Shown one piece after another: positions 6,875-14,409 of a DNA stretch of 15,131 nucleotides. The position numbers were made by a program, and so were the translations under genes. This DNA comes from Avelusimicrobium sp963660385 (GTDB lineage Bacteria; Elusimicrobiota; Elusimicrobia; Elusimicrobiales; Elusimicrobiaceae): assembly GCA_963660385.1 (NCBI GenBank), contig CAVKWQ010000041.1, forward strand, positions 1 through 15,131, given 5' to 3'. Below the pieces are notes generated by a model. It was not told the DNA's origin and did not search any database. It worked only from the letters and a program-made list of their open reading frames with translations. The number at the start of each line of letters is the position of its first letter. Position 1 is the first letter of the stretch.

Positions 6875-7813
6875 CTATTTAGTTTTTAAGTAGGCTTCCA
6901 ACCGGGCGGTAATCTGTTTGGCCGCCTGTTCCCCTACGCTTTGCATACTTTTGCGCTGGGAATCCGCCGCACGGGAAGTGCCCGCCCGTTCGTGTACGTT
7001 AAAGCGGGAAAACGTCGCCCCCCGCGCCACATCCACCAAACTGACCGAAGCCCCGCTGGAACACCACACAAGCCCTTGGACTTTTTGGGAGTCGTAACCG
7101 TCCACATCTGTGATAATTTTCACGAGTACCGCTTCACTCCCGTTGGCGGTATCCGCTACGCCTAGCCCCATTTGGTTCAGCGCGTCTATCACATAGGTTA
7201 CCATTACTTCACTTTCCACTCCTTCCACTTCTACCGCCACCAATACGGCGGCCATTTTTTCTTTAAGTACGTCTTTATAAGCGGAAAATCTTTCGGCCTC
7301 GTAGGCTTGTTGCCCGGCGTCTAAAAACTGGTATATATCGTCCAGCGCACCGCGGCGGGAAACGAGCGGCTGCATTTTAAAAGCCACCTTTAAATCGGCA
7401 AGCGGTTGGGCGGGCGAAGCAAACTGCGCGGATAAACCCGCCAGTTTGGCATCGGCTTGGTCCAACAGCGGCGTGAGCACCTTGCGTGCCCGTTCACGCG
7501 GCAAGACTGCAAGCGCGTAGTAATGCTTGGCGGATACGTCCGCATCGCGCCAGACCTTTTCCACCTCGGCATTGGCCAGCAAATCCGGCACTACGCCTTG
7601 GTCCGCGGCCGCAGGAGCGTTTTGCACCATTTCGCGCTGCATATTGGTAAGCGCGTTTTGTGCGGCCTCGTTTTTGCTCATCCCTTCCCCGGCCACTACA
7701 TAGTATTTGGCCGAATCGTACTTGGACATTTGATAATTGACCGTATTTTTATTCATACCCGCGCACGCGCTTAATAAGAACGCCGCGACACACATCATAA
7801 GCAGTTTCTTCAT
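6875..7813 (-). CDS. LPP20-like lipoprotein
   Basis: The 312-residue protein starts with a lipoprotein signal (LLSAC, acylated Cys17). The mature N-terminal part contains YYVVAGEGMSKNEAAQNAL (38-56), resembling the LPP20/LpoB-neighbour fold in which a glycine-containing strand leads into an Ala-rich helix. The C-terminal half (about 190-312) has strands and a TolB/CsgG-like character (MAAVLVAVEVEGVESEVMV) and ends in an amphipathic helix. Exact function is unknown; the family is found in outer-membrane lipoprotein clusters. Start: ATG after AGAGGG. It sits 7 bases after the COG3014-like gene. Confidence 0.65.
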   Translation of the reverse strand: MKKLLMMCVAAFLLSACAGMNKNTVNYQMSKYDSAKYYVVAGEGMSKNEAAQNALTNMQREMVQNAPAAADQGVVPDLLANAEVEKVWRDADVSAKHYYALAVLPRERARKVLTPLLDQADAKLAGLSAQFASPAQPLADLKVAFKMQPLVSRRGALDDIYQFLDAGQQAYEAERFSAYKDVLKEKMAAVLVAVEVEGVESEVMVTYVIDALNQMGLGVADTANGSEAVLVKIITDVDGYDSQKVQGLVWCSSGASVSLVDVARGATFSRFNVHERAGTSRAADSQRKSMQSVGEQAAKQITARLEAYLKTK

Positions 7814-7820
7814 AATCCCT

Positions 7821-9134
7821 CTAATAAGCCGTGCGGTAGTGCAAAAACACCCGCCCCCCGCGCGGCACGTTTACATTTTCAAAGGTATGTTCTCCTATTA
7901 TATTACCATTTCCGTCCCGAAACAACACCCGGATATTTTGATTACCCGGCGCCACAAAAATCCGCGTCATACGCACCTCGGCAGGCAGGGTGAACCATTG
8001 GCGGGTATCGGCCTTTTCCAACGCGGCGCCCAAGGCGCTTACAAACATCCCGGCCAGGTCGCCCGTTGTGTCGCTGTCCGAAGCCGAAGCGGCCAGTTGG
8101 CGCGCCTGTACGGCGGCCACTTCCTTTACCACCGCGCGCGTAGCCGTGCGGAACAAAATACCGGGCATTTTTTCCTCTAAATCCAATTTGGCAAGCGCGG
8201 CAAAATCAGCCGCCTTTTGCGTAGTATATACCTGTCCGCCCGCCAATACCCACGAGGAAGCCACGCGGTAAGGCTGGTTTTCCAACACCGGGAACGAAAG
8301 CGTAACCGCCGAACCGTACAGCCCGGCCATTAAGGCATTTTGCACTTCGGGCGAAACTTGGTCCGTGGACTCCGTGGGCGAGGAAGCCAACACCAAGGCC
8401 CTGTCCCAAGCCACCTGTAAGGTTTGCGTTTTTTTAAGGGGCAAAAGACCGTTGTAGTGCAGAAAAATCACTTCGCCATAATTATTTGCGTTGGCGGGGA
8501 CGGAAAATTCCGGCATAGAAACTTTTAATTTGCCCCCCAGCCGCTCATAGGCGTTTTGGGCGTTTTGGCGGCAGATGCGAGCATCGGACCGCTGGCCCAC
8601 GGACTCAAAAATCAAACTCGCAAAATATTGTACAAAAGGGTCATCGTTATACCCCGTGCGTTTGGCACCGCGGAGTTCGTCCAAAAAGAAGACGGCCCGG
8701 CGCATTTCCACAGCGGCGGAAGAAAGGTCCCCCCGCTCCAAAAAGTTCATTGCGCGGTAATAATAGGTCAGGGCGCGTTCGTAATTGGCGGCGTAATAAG
8801 GGGCGGTTAAATCGTTAATTACAAAACGCCCGACGGAACCCGTAACGCTCTTGGCGTATAAGGCATCTATAAAATCTTGTGCGGAGGAAAACAGTTGGTC
8901 GCTTTCGGCGGGGATTCCGGCGTCGTGCAAGAGGGAAGCGCGGTCCAAGTAAAAGAGCGTGGCGTCCTTCTTTTTGTAATATTTATTTTGTTTGGAAAGG
9001 ATTTGTTCCCCGGCTTGTTTAAACTGGCCCGCGGAAACCAATTTGTTTACTTCGGTTTTAAAACGCAAGGAAGGCGCCGCACAAGCGGAGCAAAACAACA
9101 CCAGCCCCAAACATAATGCGCGCGCCTTCTTCAT
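7821..9134 (-). CDS. COG3014-like outer-membrane lipoprotein
   Basis: The 437-residue lipoprotein has the lipobox FCSAC (Cys18). Residues about 25-185 are helical, TPR-like repeats (NYERALTYYYRAMNFLERGDL, near 117-137, and AAVEMRRAVFFLDEL). The C-terminal part is mixed, with a strand-rich end (VRVLFRDGNGNIIGEHTFENV would be too long to call a motif, but its edge VPRGGRVFLHYRTAY is at the terminus). From memory, proteins of this kind (COG3014) neighbour LpoB-type genes in several bacteria, which fits here. The ATG at 9134 is chosen because the signal begins there; a TTG at 9146 would overlap the LpoB gene. Its upstream gap is only 5 bases and the ribosome binding site is weak, so coupling with the LpoB gene is likely. 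Confidence 0.7.
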   Translation of the reverse strand: MKKARALCLGLVLFCSACAAPSLRFKTEVNKLVSAGQFKQAGEQILSKQNKYYKKKDATLFYLDRASLLHDAGIPAESDQLFSSAQDFIDALYAKSVTGSVGRFVINDLTAPYYAANYERALTYYYRAMNFLERGDLSSAAVEMRRAVFFLDELRGAKRTGYNDDPFVQYFASLIFESVGQRSDARICRQNAQNAYERLGGKLKVSMPEFSVPANANNYGEVIFLHYNGLLPLKKTQTLQVAWDRALVLASSPTESTDQVSPEVQNALMAGLYGSAVTLSFPVLENQPYRVASSWVLAGGQVYTTQKAADFAALAKLDLEEKMPGILFRTATRAVVKEVAAVQARQLAASASDSDTTGDLAGMFVSALGAALEKADTRQWFTLPAEVRMTRIFVAPGNQNIRVLFRDGNGNIIGEHTFENVNVPRGGRVFLHYRTAY

Positions 9135-9139
9135 AAAAA

Positions 9140-9730
9140 CTACCAAGTTACTTTACTGCGTTTGACGTATTTTTTAATCTGTTTTTGGCCGTTCCAGACA
9201 ATTTGGTTCGTTTCAATGTTAATCAGTTTCATATTGACCTGATAGAACACCAACGCCTTACTGCCGGATTTGTCCACCACGGAGTTCAAAACCCCGCTTA
9301 ACATAAAATCGGCCCCGACTTCCTTACCAAACGCTTTGCGCGTTTCTTCGGAAGCGAACTCGTCCTGTTCCAAGCGTTCGGTGCGGATTTCGCCCCGTTC
9401 CGCGGAAGAGGCCACAAAGTCCACCTTGGCCGAGTTGATAAGCGCACGCTGGATTTCTTCCACAAACACGCCCGTGTTGATGTGTTCCATCGTGTTATTG
9501 GTTACCGTACCCACAATTACCACGGGTTCTTTGCCTTTGCGGGTTAAATAGCGGTTATACCAGCCGCCCTGCAAACAATCGGTAATCATTTCCTGCGCGA
9601 CCATTTGCGCATCGGTATCGTTCCAGCCGCCGCTAACGTCTTTTACCAAGTTGGTCTCCACGCGTTTAACGCTGGGAGAGCAGGCAAATACCAGCGGCAA
9701 AGCCAAAAATACGAGTAAGAGTTTCTTCAT
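9140..9730 (-). CDS. lpoB: LpoB-type penicillin-binding-protein activator lipoprotein
   Basis: The 196-residue lipoprotein has the lipobox VFAC (Cys17), followed by the family pattern: GGWNDTDAQMVAQEM (34-48), PVVIVGTVTNNTMEHINT (69-86), VFVEEIQRALINSAKVDFV (88-106), GADFMLSGVLNSV (139-151) and LINIETNQIVWNGQKQIKK (169-187). LpoB proteins sit in the outer membrane and reach through the periplasm to stimulate class A penicillin-binding proteins; here the long disordered linker of the Escherichia coli protein is nearly absent. No penicillin-binding protein gene lies in the window. Start: ATG with AAGGAGA upstream. It follows the pilin-like gene by 9 bases and precedes the COG3014-like gene by 5. 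Confidence 0.88.
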   Translation of the reverse strand: MKKLLLVFLALPLVFACSPSVKRVETNLVKDVSGGWNDTDAQMVAQEMITDCLQGGWYNRYLTRKGKEPVVIVGTVTNNTMEHINTGVFVEEIQRALINSAKVDFVASSAERGEIRTERLEQDEFASEETRKAFGKEVGADFMLSGVLNSVVDKSGSKALVFYQVNMKLINIETNQIVWNGQKQIKKYVKRSKVTW

Positions 9731-9739
9731 ATATTCTCC

Positions 9740-10180
9740 TTAATTGTTAGAACCAGCCAAATCTACCCGGGCGCAAATATGCTGCCCCACCAAAGAGCCC
9801 TCTTCGTGCGAACAATCAATAGAGCCTTCGTCTATATTAATATCAAACCATTTGGGGTAACTTTTATGCGCCACACGCACCAAATTTCCTTCCGCGAGCG
9901 AAAAGGCATAATCACTGCACACCATTTTTATTTTCCCTTCCGCGCGTTCCACCGGGCAGGGCAACGCTTCGCCCAACAATTCAAAATCGGGCGTGTAGGC
10001 TTTATAGCGCGCCTTATAGGAAGCCTCGGCAAACGCCAAGGATTTGCCAATGTCTAAGGCCTTTTGCGCCGCCACAAGGGTGCGGTGCTTTTCGTACTGC
10101 GGCCAGCCAAGCGCCGCGCCGAAGCCAATCAGCATTACCAGCACTAAAACGATTGTATGAATAGAACCGTTACGTCCCAT
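9740..10180 (-). CDS. Pilin-like membrane protein without a prepilin leader
   Basis: The 146-residue protein resembles a type IV pilin downstream of its N-terminus: a hydrophobic helix (8-25) ends in WPQYEKHR (26-33), matching the ALPQYxxAxEKSR junction of pilins. An amphipathic helix and four cysteines follow (75, 88, 123, 136), spaced as in the related pilin at 14410 (mature residues 72, 86, 134, 147). The prepilin peptidase signal (G-FTLIE) is missing, and the N-terminus reads MGRNGSIHTIV. It is therefore probably a permanently anchored pilin relative. The start at 10180 is supported by AAGGAGA; an earlier ATG at 10237 overlaps the transporter gene and lacks a ribosome binding site. First gene of the LpoB operon. 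Confidence 0.75.
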   Translation of the reverse strand: MGRNGSIHTIVLVLVMLIGFGAALGWPQYEKHRTLVAAQKALDIGKSLAFAEASYKARYKAYTPDFELLGEALPCPVERAEGKIKMVCSDYAFSLAEGNLVRVAHKSYPKWFDINIDEGSIDCSHEEGSLVGQHICARVDLAGSNN

Positions 10181-10203
10181 AGTTTCTCCTTTTATTTTTT
10201 TAT

Positions 10204-10212
10204 ATTGTAGCA
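10204..10212 (-). promoter_or_regulatory. Possible extended -10 promoter of the LpoB operon
   Basis: On the minus strand TGCTACAAT fits an extended -10 element. It lies 23 bases before the ATG at 10180, leaving room for a short leader that contains the ribosome binding site. The -35 region (ccgtat at a 17-base spacing) is poor. It overlaps no coding sequence but sits just after the EamA stop, so read-through from that gene is also possible. Confidence 0.4.
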
Positions 10213-10220
10213 AAAACCTG

Positions 10221-11168
10221 CTAGTGATACGGCACAATATTGGGATGAATCCCCTTTACTTTGGTAATATACAAAAATTTCCCCGTGCGGTATCCCTTTT
10301 CAAGCGCGGGCGACAAAATAACCAGCGTTACCGCAAAAATAATCATCACCACGCCCAAGGCCGTCGTATGCGTAAACGGCTCGCCAAACACCAGCACGCC
10401 TACCGTCATAGCGGTTACCGGCTCCATCGCCCCCAATACGGAGGCAAAGGTGGAGCCAATCGCTTTAATAGCGGCCACCAAGGTAATGTTAGAAACCACC
10501 GTCGGGATAACGGCAAGCAGTAATAAATTCATCCAATCCTTTGGCGTGGCTACGCCTTGCAATTTGCCAAGCAAGCCCGTTCCCACCCATAAGAAAAAAG
10601 TCGTAAAAATAAAAACGTAAAAGATTAATTTGGTGGAACTCATATCCTTTACGCACGATTTATTAACGAAAATAATGTAAATCCCGTAAGAAAACCCGGA
10701 CAGCACCGCAAGCAAAATCCCCATCCAACTCACGCCGCCGCCCTTGCCGTTCCAAGAGAGCAGGGCGACCCCGAAAACAGCCAGCAAAATAGCCAACATC
10801 GTCCAAACGGAATTGCGCTCCTTAAAAACCGTAATCATAATAAGGGCCACAAACACGGGGTACAAAAACATCATTGTGGTGGCAATGCCGCTTGCCAAAT
10901 AGTGGTAGGACCAAAACAAAAATACCGCCGAACCGATATACAAAAGGCTGAGCCCGGCCAAAACTAAAAACTCCTTCCGGTTGACCTTAAAGGAACGACC
11001 CGTAACCGCCATAAACGCGCCCATCAGCAAGGTGGCAATTAAGAAGCGGTAAAACAAAATAGACGGGACGTTCATCCCGCCCGACAAAAGCGGCAGCGTA
11101 AACAACGGGATAAGCCCGAAGGTGGCCGAAGTAACCACACCGCAAATAAATCCTTTCCAGTTGAACAT
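10221..11168 (-). CDS. EamA/DMT-family transporter
   Basis: The 315-residue protein has about ten hydrophobic helices arranged as two EamA repeats. The first covers about 1-140 (ATFGLIPLFTLPLL, ATTMMFLYPVFVALI); the second about 146-285 (GFSYGIYIIFVN, GSTFASVLGAMEPVTAMTVGVLVFGE), the latter being the usual DMT signature. It should be an inner-membrane metabolite exporter or importer of unknown substrate. Loss of one residue class is not seen; it looks intact. The C-terminal tail (from about 290) is cytoplasmic and basic. No ribosome binding site precedes the ATG; TACAAT ends 6 bases upstream. It lies 40 bases before the LpoB operon on the same strand. Confidence 0.9.
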   Translation of the reverse strand: MFNWKGFICGVVTSATFGLIPLFTLPLLSGGMNVPSILFYRFLIATLLMGAFMAVTGRSFKVNRKEFLVLAGLSLLYIGSAVFLFWSYHYLASGIATTMMFLYPVFVALIMITVFKERNSVWTMLAILLAVFGVALLSWNGKGGGVSWMGILLAVLSGFSYGIYIIFVNKSCVKDMSSTKLIFYVFIFTTFFLWVGTGLLGKLQGVATPKDWMNLLLLAVIPTVVSNITLVAAIKAIGSTFASVLGAMEPVTAMTVGVLVFGEPFTHTTALGVVMIIFAVTLVILSPALEKGYRTGKFLYITKVKGIHPNIVPYH

Positions 11169-11174
11169 ATATAT

Positions 11175-11180
11175 ATTGTA
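11175..11180 (-). promoter_or_regulatory. Possible -10 box giving a leaderless mRNA
   Basis: On the minus strand TACAAT is followed by atatat and then the ATG at 11168. There is no Shine-Dalgarno sequence. The -35 region is weak (ttttat). Confidence 0.4.
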
Positions 11181-11203
11181 TCTTTTACGGGGCGGATATA
11201 AAA

Positions 11204-11241
11204 GAGCACCCGGGGCAGGCTAACCGCTCCGGGTGTTTTTT
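11204..11241. terminator. Terminator after the receiver-domain gene
   Basis: The stem cacccgg (11207-11213) pairs with ccgggtg (11229-11235). On the minus strand it follows the stop at 11256 and leads into ctcttttatat. A T run on the plus side (11236-11241) would allow the reverse direction too. Confidence 0.7.
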
Positions 11242-11255
11242 ACAAAAAGTCCTTT

Positions 11256-12440
11256 TTACCGGTTCCAGCCGTGCAAATTACAGTAATAAAAATAATTGTT
11301 TAAGCGGGTCATTACGTCCAGCGGCCACTCCTTTTGGAGTTCAAAGTTTTCCGGCAAGGAAATCATCCCGTCAAACCCTCTGTTAAAAAGCCCAATGCTG
11401 AGTTTTTCGTCAGGCTGAAAGGCCGTCGCCGCGATAATGGCGCCCTTAAAGCCCTCTTGGCGCAACTTGGACGTTAAATAATATCCCCCGCCGCCGGGCA
11501 CAATCAAATCGGTAATAATAATATCATACTGCGCCCGTCCGTATTGCATATCGTGCAGTAAGACCTCGGTATCCTGGTAAGTGGTAATTTCCCACTTGGG
11601 GCAAAAACCCGTGGAGTGCTTTTCTTGGATAGCCGCCAAAGCGCTGGCGCGGTCGTTCAGCACCGCCATTTTAATACCGGCGGGCAGTTTACCCGCGGCT
11701 TGGCGCAAACGCAGAGAATAGGGCAAATAGTTCTTCAAGGCCGCCAAGCGCCCCTCTTTGGGGGACTCCATAATAAATTCGTCTTGGTTAAATTTGCGGT
11801 CCGTTCTTTTTTCCCGCAAACCGGAATCCAGCAAATTCACAAAGTTGGGCTCCACCGTCTCCATAGCATAGCGTACATATGCATTGGCCTGCGCCAAGGG
11901 ACGGTCTTGGGGAGCCACCAAAATATTAAGCGCGCGCAGTTGGCGGTGCATTGCTAAAATTTTATCCACCAGTTGCGCTTTTTCCAAGGTGGGCAGAACG
12001 CGCCGTTCAGACGGTTTGGACTGGTAATACAACACCGGGTTGATATCGCTCTTAAACCGTTTAAAATTTTCCAGGGTGGCATTGTATTGCTTTACCGCCG
12101 CCAAACGCTGTTCATAGGAGGGGTCCACCAACAAAAGCGGCAAGCGGAACGGGTCCGTCGGCGGCACGGTTTGCGCCATTAACCGCTCGGCCAGCAAGGC
12201 GTTTTGCGGGATATTCGGCACGGGGGCGGACGGAAGCACCTTGCCTTGTACTTTGCGCACATTGGTTAAAGAAAGCGTAGAAATTGGAATTTGCGTAAGC
12301 GCATTGGCTTGGCTGACAACGCGGGCTTGCTGTTTCATCACCCGGGCCAGCCCTTTACCTTTGGGGGCTTTCGGCAATTTTTGAGCAAAAGACGGCACCG
12401 CCGTCAGGCAGGCTAAAACAAAAATTAAGTATTTTTTCAT
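11256..12440 (-). CDS. Exported protein with a C-terminal receiver-like domain
   Basis: The 394-residue protein has a clear signal peptide (MKKYLIFVLACLTAVPSFA, 1-19). A Pro/Gln-rich basic stretch (20-100) and a helical middle (100-250) follow. The last 140 residues resemble a response-regulator receiver: MAVLNDRASAL (258-268), YDIIITDLIVPGGGGYYL (305-322) with Asp311 at the phosphoacceptor site, GAIIAATAF (333-341) with Thr339, and RGFDGMISLPE (354-364). Of the usual residues, one of the acidic pair is Asn262 (Asp263 kept) and the Lys before the last Pro is Leu362. It is best seen as a diverged or pseudo-receiver. Export would place it away from ATP and cytoplasmic kinases, so its role is unknown. 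Start supported by AAGGG and the signal peptide. Apparently monocistronic. Confidence 0.75.
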   Translation of the reverse strand: MKKYLIFVLACLTAVPSFAQKLPKAPKGKGLARVMKQQARVVSQANALTQIPISTLSLTNVRKVQGKVLPSAPVPNIPQNALLAERLMAQTVPPTDPFRLPLLLVDPSYEQRLAAVKQYNATLENFKRFKSDINPVLYYQSKPSERRVLPTLEKAQLVDKILAMHRQLRALNILVAPQDRPLAQANAYVRYAMETVEPNFVNLLDSGLREKRTDRKFNQDEFIMESPKEGRLAALKNYLPYSLRLRQAAGKLPAGIKMAVLNDRASALAAIQEKHSTGFCPKWEITTYQDTEVLLHDMQYGRAQYDIIITDLIVPGGGGYYLTSKLRQEGFKGAIIAATAFQPDEKLSIGLFNRGFDGMISLPENFELQKEWPLDVMTRLNNYFYYCNLHGWNR

Positions 12441-12485
12441 ATTTTTCCCTTTTATATAGGGTACTAATTAGGTAAGCAGGCTACA

Positions 12486-12501
12486 AGGGCCAAAAGACCC
12501 T
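12486..12501 (-). terminator. Weak possible terminator of the DUF1646-like gene
   Basis: A short interrupted stem (aggg/ccct with an inner cc/gg-type pair) lies about 20 bases past the stop at 12521. A perfect 12-base palindrome, aggcccgggcct (12511-12522), overlaps the stop. No long T run follows, so termination here is uncertain. Confidence 0.2.
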
Positions 12502-12520
12502 GTTTAATTTAGGCCCGGGC

Positions 12521-13585
12521 CTATAAAACAATCCACAAAACAATAAAGTAACCGCCCATTAGCACAAGCCCTGTCGGCACGGCAATAGAGGCCCACTCGC
12601 GGCTTTTAATGCCCAACTTTTCAGCCGCCACAATGTTAGGCAGGTTCCCCTGCACCAGCATACTGCCAAACGCCGCCAGCCCAATCACCATATAGATAAG
12701 GTCGTTCATTGAGATAGTCGGCACGATTTCAATCGCGGCCAAGGTGGCGTTATCAATAATCACGGATACCGCATTGGCCAAAAAGAGGACCTTTCCGCCC
12801 AAATGCGTAATGGTGCTTTGGGCCAAGGGACGCAACCCCGCGCTAATCAAATTAAGCGCGGCCACAAACATATAAATATGCCACGTCCGGCGCAGCATAG
12901 AGGCGTATGTTTCTTTGTCCTCGCGGATGTGCATTTGCATCGTAGTACCCGCGTGGCGGGCCGAATACCCCGCCGCCGCTGACATCAGCAAAATAGCAGG
13001 CGCAATCCACACAAAGAAATGGCGCATTAAAAAGAAGAAATCCGCAAAGTGCGGCGCCCCGGTAAGGGCGTTATTAATAATTAATCCCAACGGTTCGGCC
13101 AGCGGCGTCAGCACCGCCCCCAACCCAATGGCATAACAGGCAAAAACGGTAATCCGCACGGTAGAGGAACGCTCCAAATTAACCACCTTTAATACTTCGG
13201 CCAATACCAGGGCCGCCACCGTTACGCTCACCAAAGAGGACGTAATCCCCAACAAAAACACCAACAGGGCAAAACTGTATTGCGGCTCCAATTTGCGGAA
13301 GAACGCAAAAAGCACGCGGAAGATATAGCGGGAGTAATTGTTAAAAATCACGCTGACGACCAGCACGATAAACGCCACATTAACGGGATATTGCAGGGTT
13401 TCGTAAATAAAATCCACGCTCCATCCGCCGCTAATGGTTACCGCCGCCGCGCCGACCATTAAAAGAAAAATTTCCAAGTGGCTTTCCACCCAGCGCGAGG
13501 CGAGCGGCCACACCAGCAAATTGGCCACCACAATACCTAAAAGCGCATTTATCCACCACGGGGTAGAAGCAACTATCGTTTCCAT
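12521..13585 (-). CDS. DUF1646/COG4756-like predicted cation transporter
   Basis: The 354-residue protein has about ten hydrophobic helices. Features recalling DUF1646 (COG4756, related to ion transporter/NhaD-type carriers) are GAVLTPLAEPLGLIINN in the middle, AVSVIIDNATLAAIEI, and GNLPNIVAAEKLGIKSREWA near the C-terminus, with short hairpin-like segments containing Asp, Asn and Pro within the membrane. The substrate is not established. The start at 13585 has no ribosome binding site; TAAAAT lies 7 bases upstream with TTGGTA 16 bases before it. The gene is divergent from the Lys/Ala-rich protein gene. Confidence 0.65.
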   Translation of the reverse strand: METIVASTPWWINALLGIVVANLLVWPLASRWVESHLEIFLLMVGAAAVTISGGWSVDFIYETLQYPVNVAFIVLVVSVIFNNYSRYIFRVLFAFFRKLEPQYSFALLVFLLGITSSLVSVTVAALVLAEVLKVVNLERSSTVRITVFACYAIGLGAVLTPLAEPLGLIINNALTGAPHFADFFFLMRHFFVWIAPAILLMSAAAGYSARHAGTTMQMHIREDKETYASMLRRTWHIYMFVAALNLISAGLRPLAQSTITHLGGKVLFLANAVSVIIDNATLAAIEIVPTISMNDLIYMVIGLAAFGSMLVQGNLPNIVAAEKLGIKSREWASIAVPTGLVLMGGYFIVLWIVL

Positions 13586-13592
13586 ATATATT

Positions 13593-13620
13593 ATTTTATC
13601 AAAATTGCGCCCTTTACCAA
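13593..13620 (-). promoter_or_regulatory. Promoter of the DUF1646-like gene, leaderless type
   Basis: On the minus strand TTGGTA, a 16-base spacer and TAAAAT lie so that the -10 box ends 7 bases before the ATG at 13585. Transcription would start at or next to the start codon. No Shine-Dalgarno sequence is present. Confidence 0.45.
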
Positions 13621-13647
13621 GGGAAAAAATTAATTAAAAATAGGGCG

Positions 13648-13677
13648 TTGAGCGGGAAAAACGAATTTTTGTAAAAT
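13648..13677 (+). promoter_or_regulatory. Promoter of the Lys/Ala-rich protein gene
   Basis: TTGAGC (13648-13653) and TAAAAT (13672-13677) are 18 bases apart. The predicted start near 13684 leaves a leader of about 33 bases with AAAGGAGA before the ATG at 13717. Confidence 0.45.
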
Positions 13678-13716
13678 AAAAAAGTAAGATACTTAAACTT
13701 TAAAAGGAGAAGCACA

Positions 13717-14343
13717 ATGAAGAAAACCATCTTGTTCGCCCTCGCGCTGACCTTGTCCGCCGCGTGGCCGACTGCCGCCTCCGCCGCTACCGATAATTGT
13801 GGCTGCGCCGCTGCGGACGTAACCTGCATCAACGAATGCACGATGTCCAAGGTAACCACGTTAAGAAAGAACTTGGAAACGCAAAAAGCCAATGCCAAAT
13901 CCAAATTGGAAGCGGCCAAGGCCTCCAACAACTCCGCTGACAGCAAAGCCAAAGCCGACGAAGCCAAGGCCCAAGCCAAAGCGAAAGCCAAACAGGCCAA
14001 GGCGGATGCCAAAGCCAGCGCTAAAAAAGCCGAAACTGATTTAAAGGCCAAAGCCAACACCGCCAAGTCTGACGCTAAGACCAAAGCGGCCAAGGCTAAA
14101 TCCGACGCCAAAACCAAGGCTGAAACGGCCAAAACCAACGCTAAAAAAGCCGAAACCGATGCCAAAGCGAAAGCCAAGGCTCAAAAAGATGCTTTGAAAC
14201 AAGCCAAAGCCGACGCCAAGGCCAAATCCAAAGCCCAAAAAGAAGCCAACGAAGCCAAGAAAGCCGAAGCCAAAAAGGCCGCCAAAGACGCTAAAAAAGC
14301 GCTCAAAGACGAAGCCAACTCTTGGAAACAACTGGCCAAATAA
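13717..14343 (+). CDS. Secreted Lys/Ala-rich helical repeat protein
   Basis: The 208-residue protein has a signal peptide (1-23, ending ASA). A short four-cysteine segment (Cys28, 30, 37, 41: NCGCAAADVTCINEC) follows, then about 160 residues of almost pure Ala, Lys, Asp and Glu. Part of this repeats every 11 residues (TAKSDAKTKAA, KAKSDAKTKAE, TAKTNAKKAET), a pattern like group 3 LEA proteins, and should form a long basic amphipathic helix. The Cys segment could tether it by disulfides. Function unknown; possible roles are envelope spacer, polyanion binding or stress protection. DNA repeats (gctaaaaaagccgaaac near 14022 and 14142, 120 bases apart) suggest growth by duplication. Strong AAAGGAGA ribosome binding site. 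Confidence 0.8.
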   Translation: MKKTILFALALTLSAAWPTAASAATDNCGCAAADVTCINECTMSKVTTLRKNLETQKANAKSKLEAAKASNNSADSKAKADEAKAQAKAKAKQAKADAKASAKKAETDLKAKANTAKSDAKTKAAKAKSDAKTKAETAKTNAKKAETDAKAKAKAQKDALKQAKADAKAKSKAQKEANEAKKAEAKKAAKDAKKALKDEANSWKQLAK

Positions 14344-14358
14344 GCCTTTTTAGTTCAC

Positions 14359-14391
14359 AAAAAACCGCGCTCTTTACGGGCGCGGTTTTTT
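14359..14391. terminator. Bidirectional terminator between convergent genes
   Basis: A 12-bp stem (aaaaaaccgcgc 14359-14370 with gcgcggtttttt 14380-14391) has a 9-base loop. It can end both the plus-strand gene (stop 14343) and the minus-strand pilin gene (stop 14410). Confidence 0.9.
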
Positions 14392-14409
14392 ATGGGCAAA
14401 TTTGTACCT

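Noticed and set aside
7737..8180. Plus-strand open frame of about 147 codons
   Set aside because: Opposite the LPP20-like and COG3014-like genes, with an unlikely composition and no ribosome binding site.
13614..14177. Long minus-strand open frame rich in Ala, Leu and Ser
   Set aside because: It is the antisense shadow of the Lys/Ala-rich repeat gene; the repetitive GCC/AAA codons keep the other strand open. No ribosome binding site.
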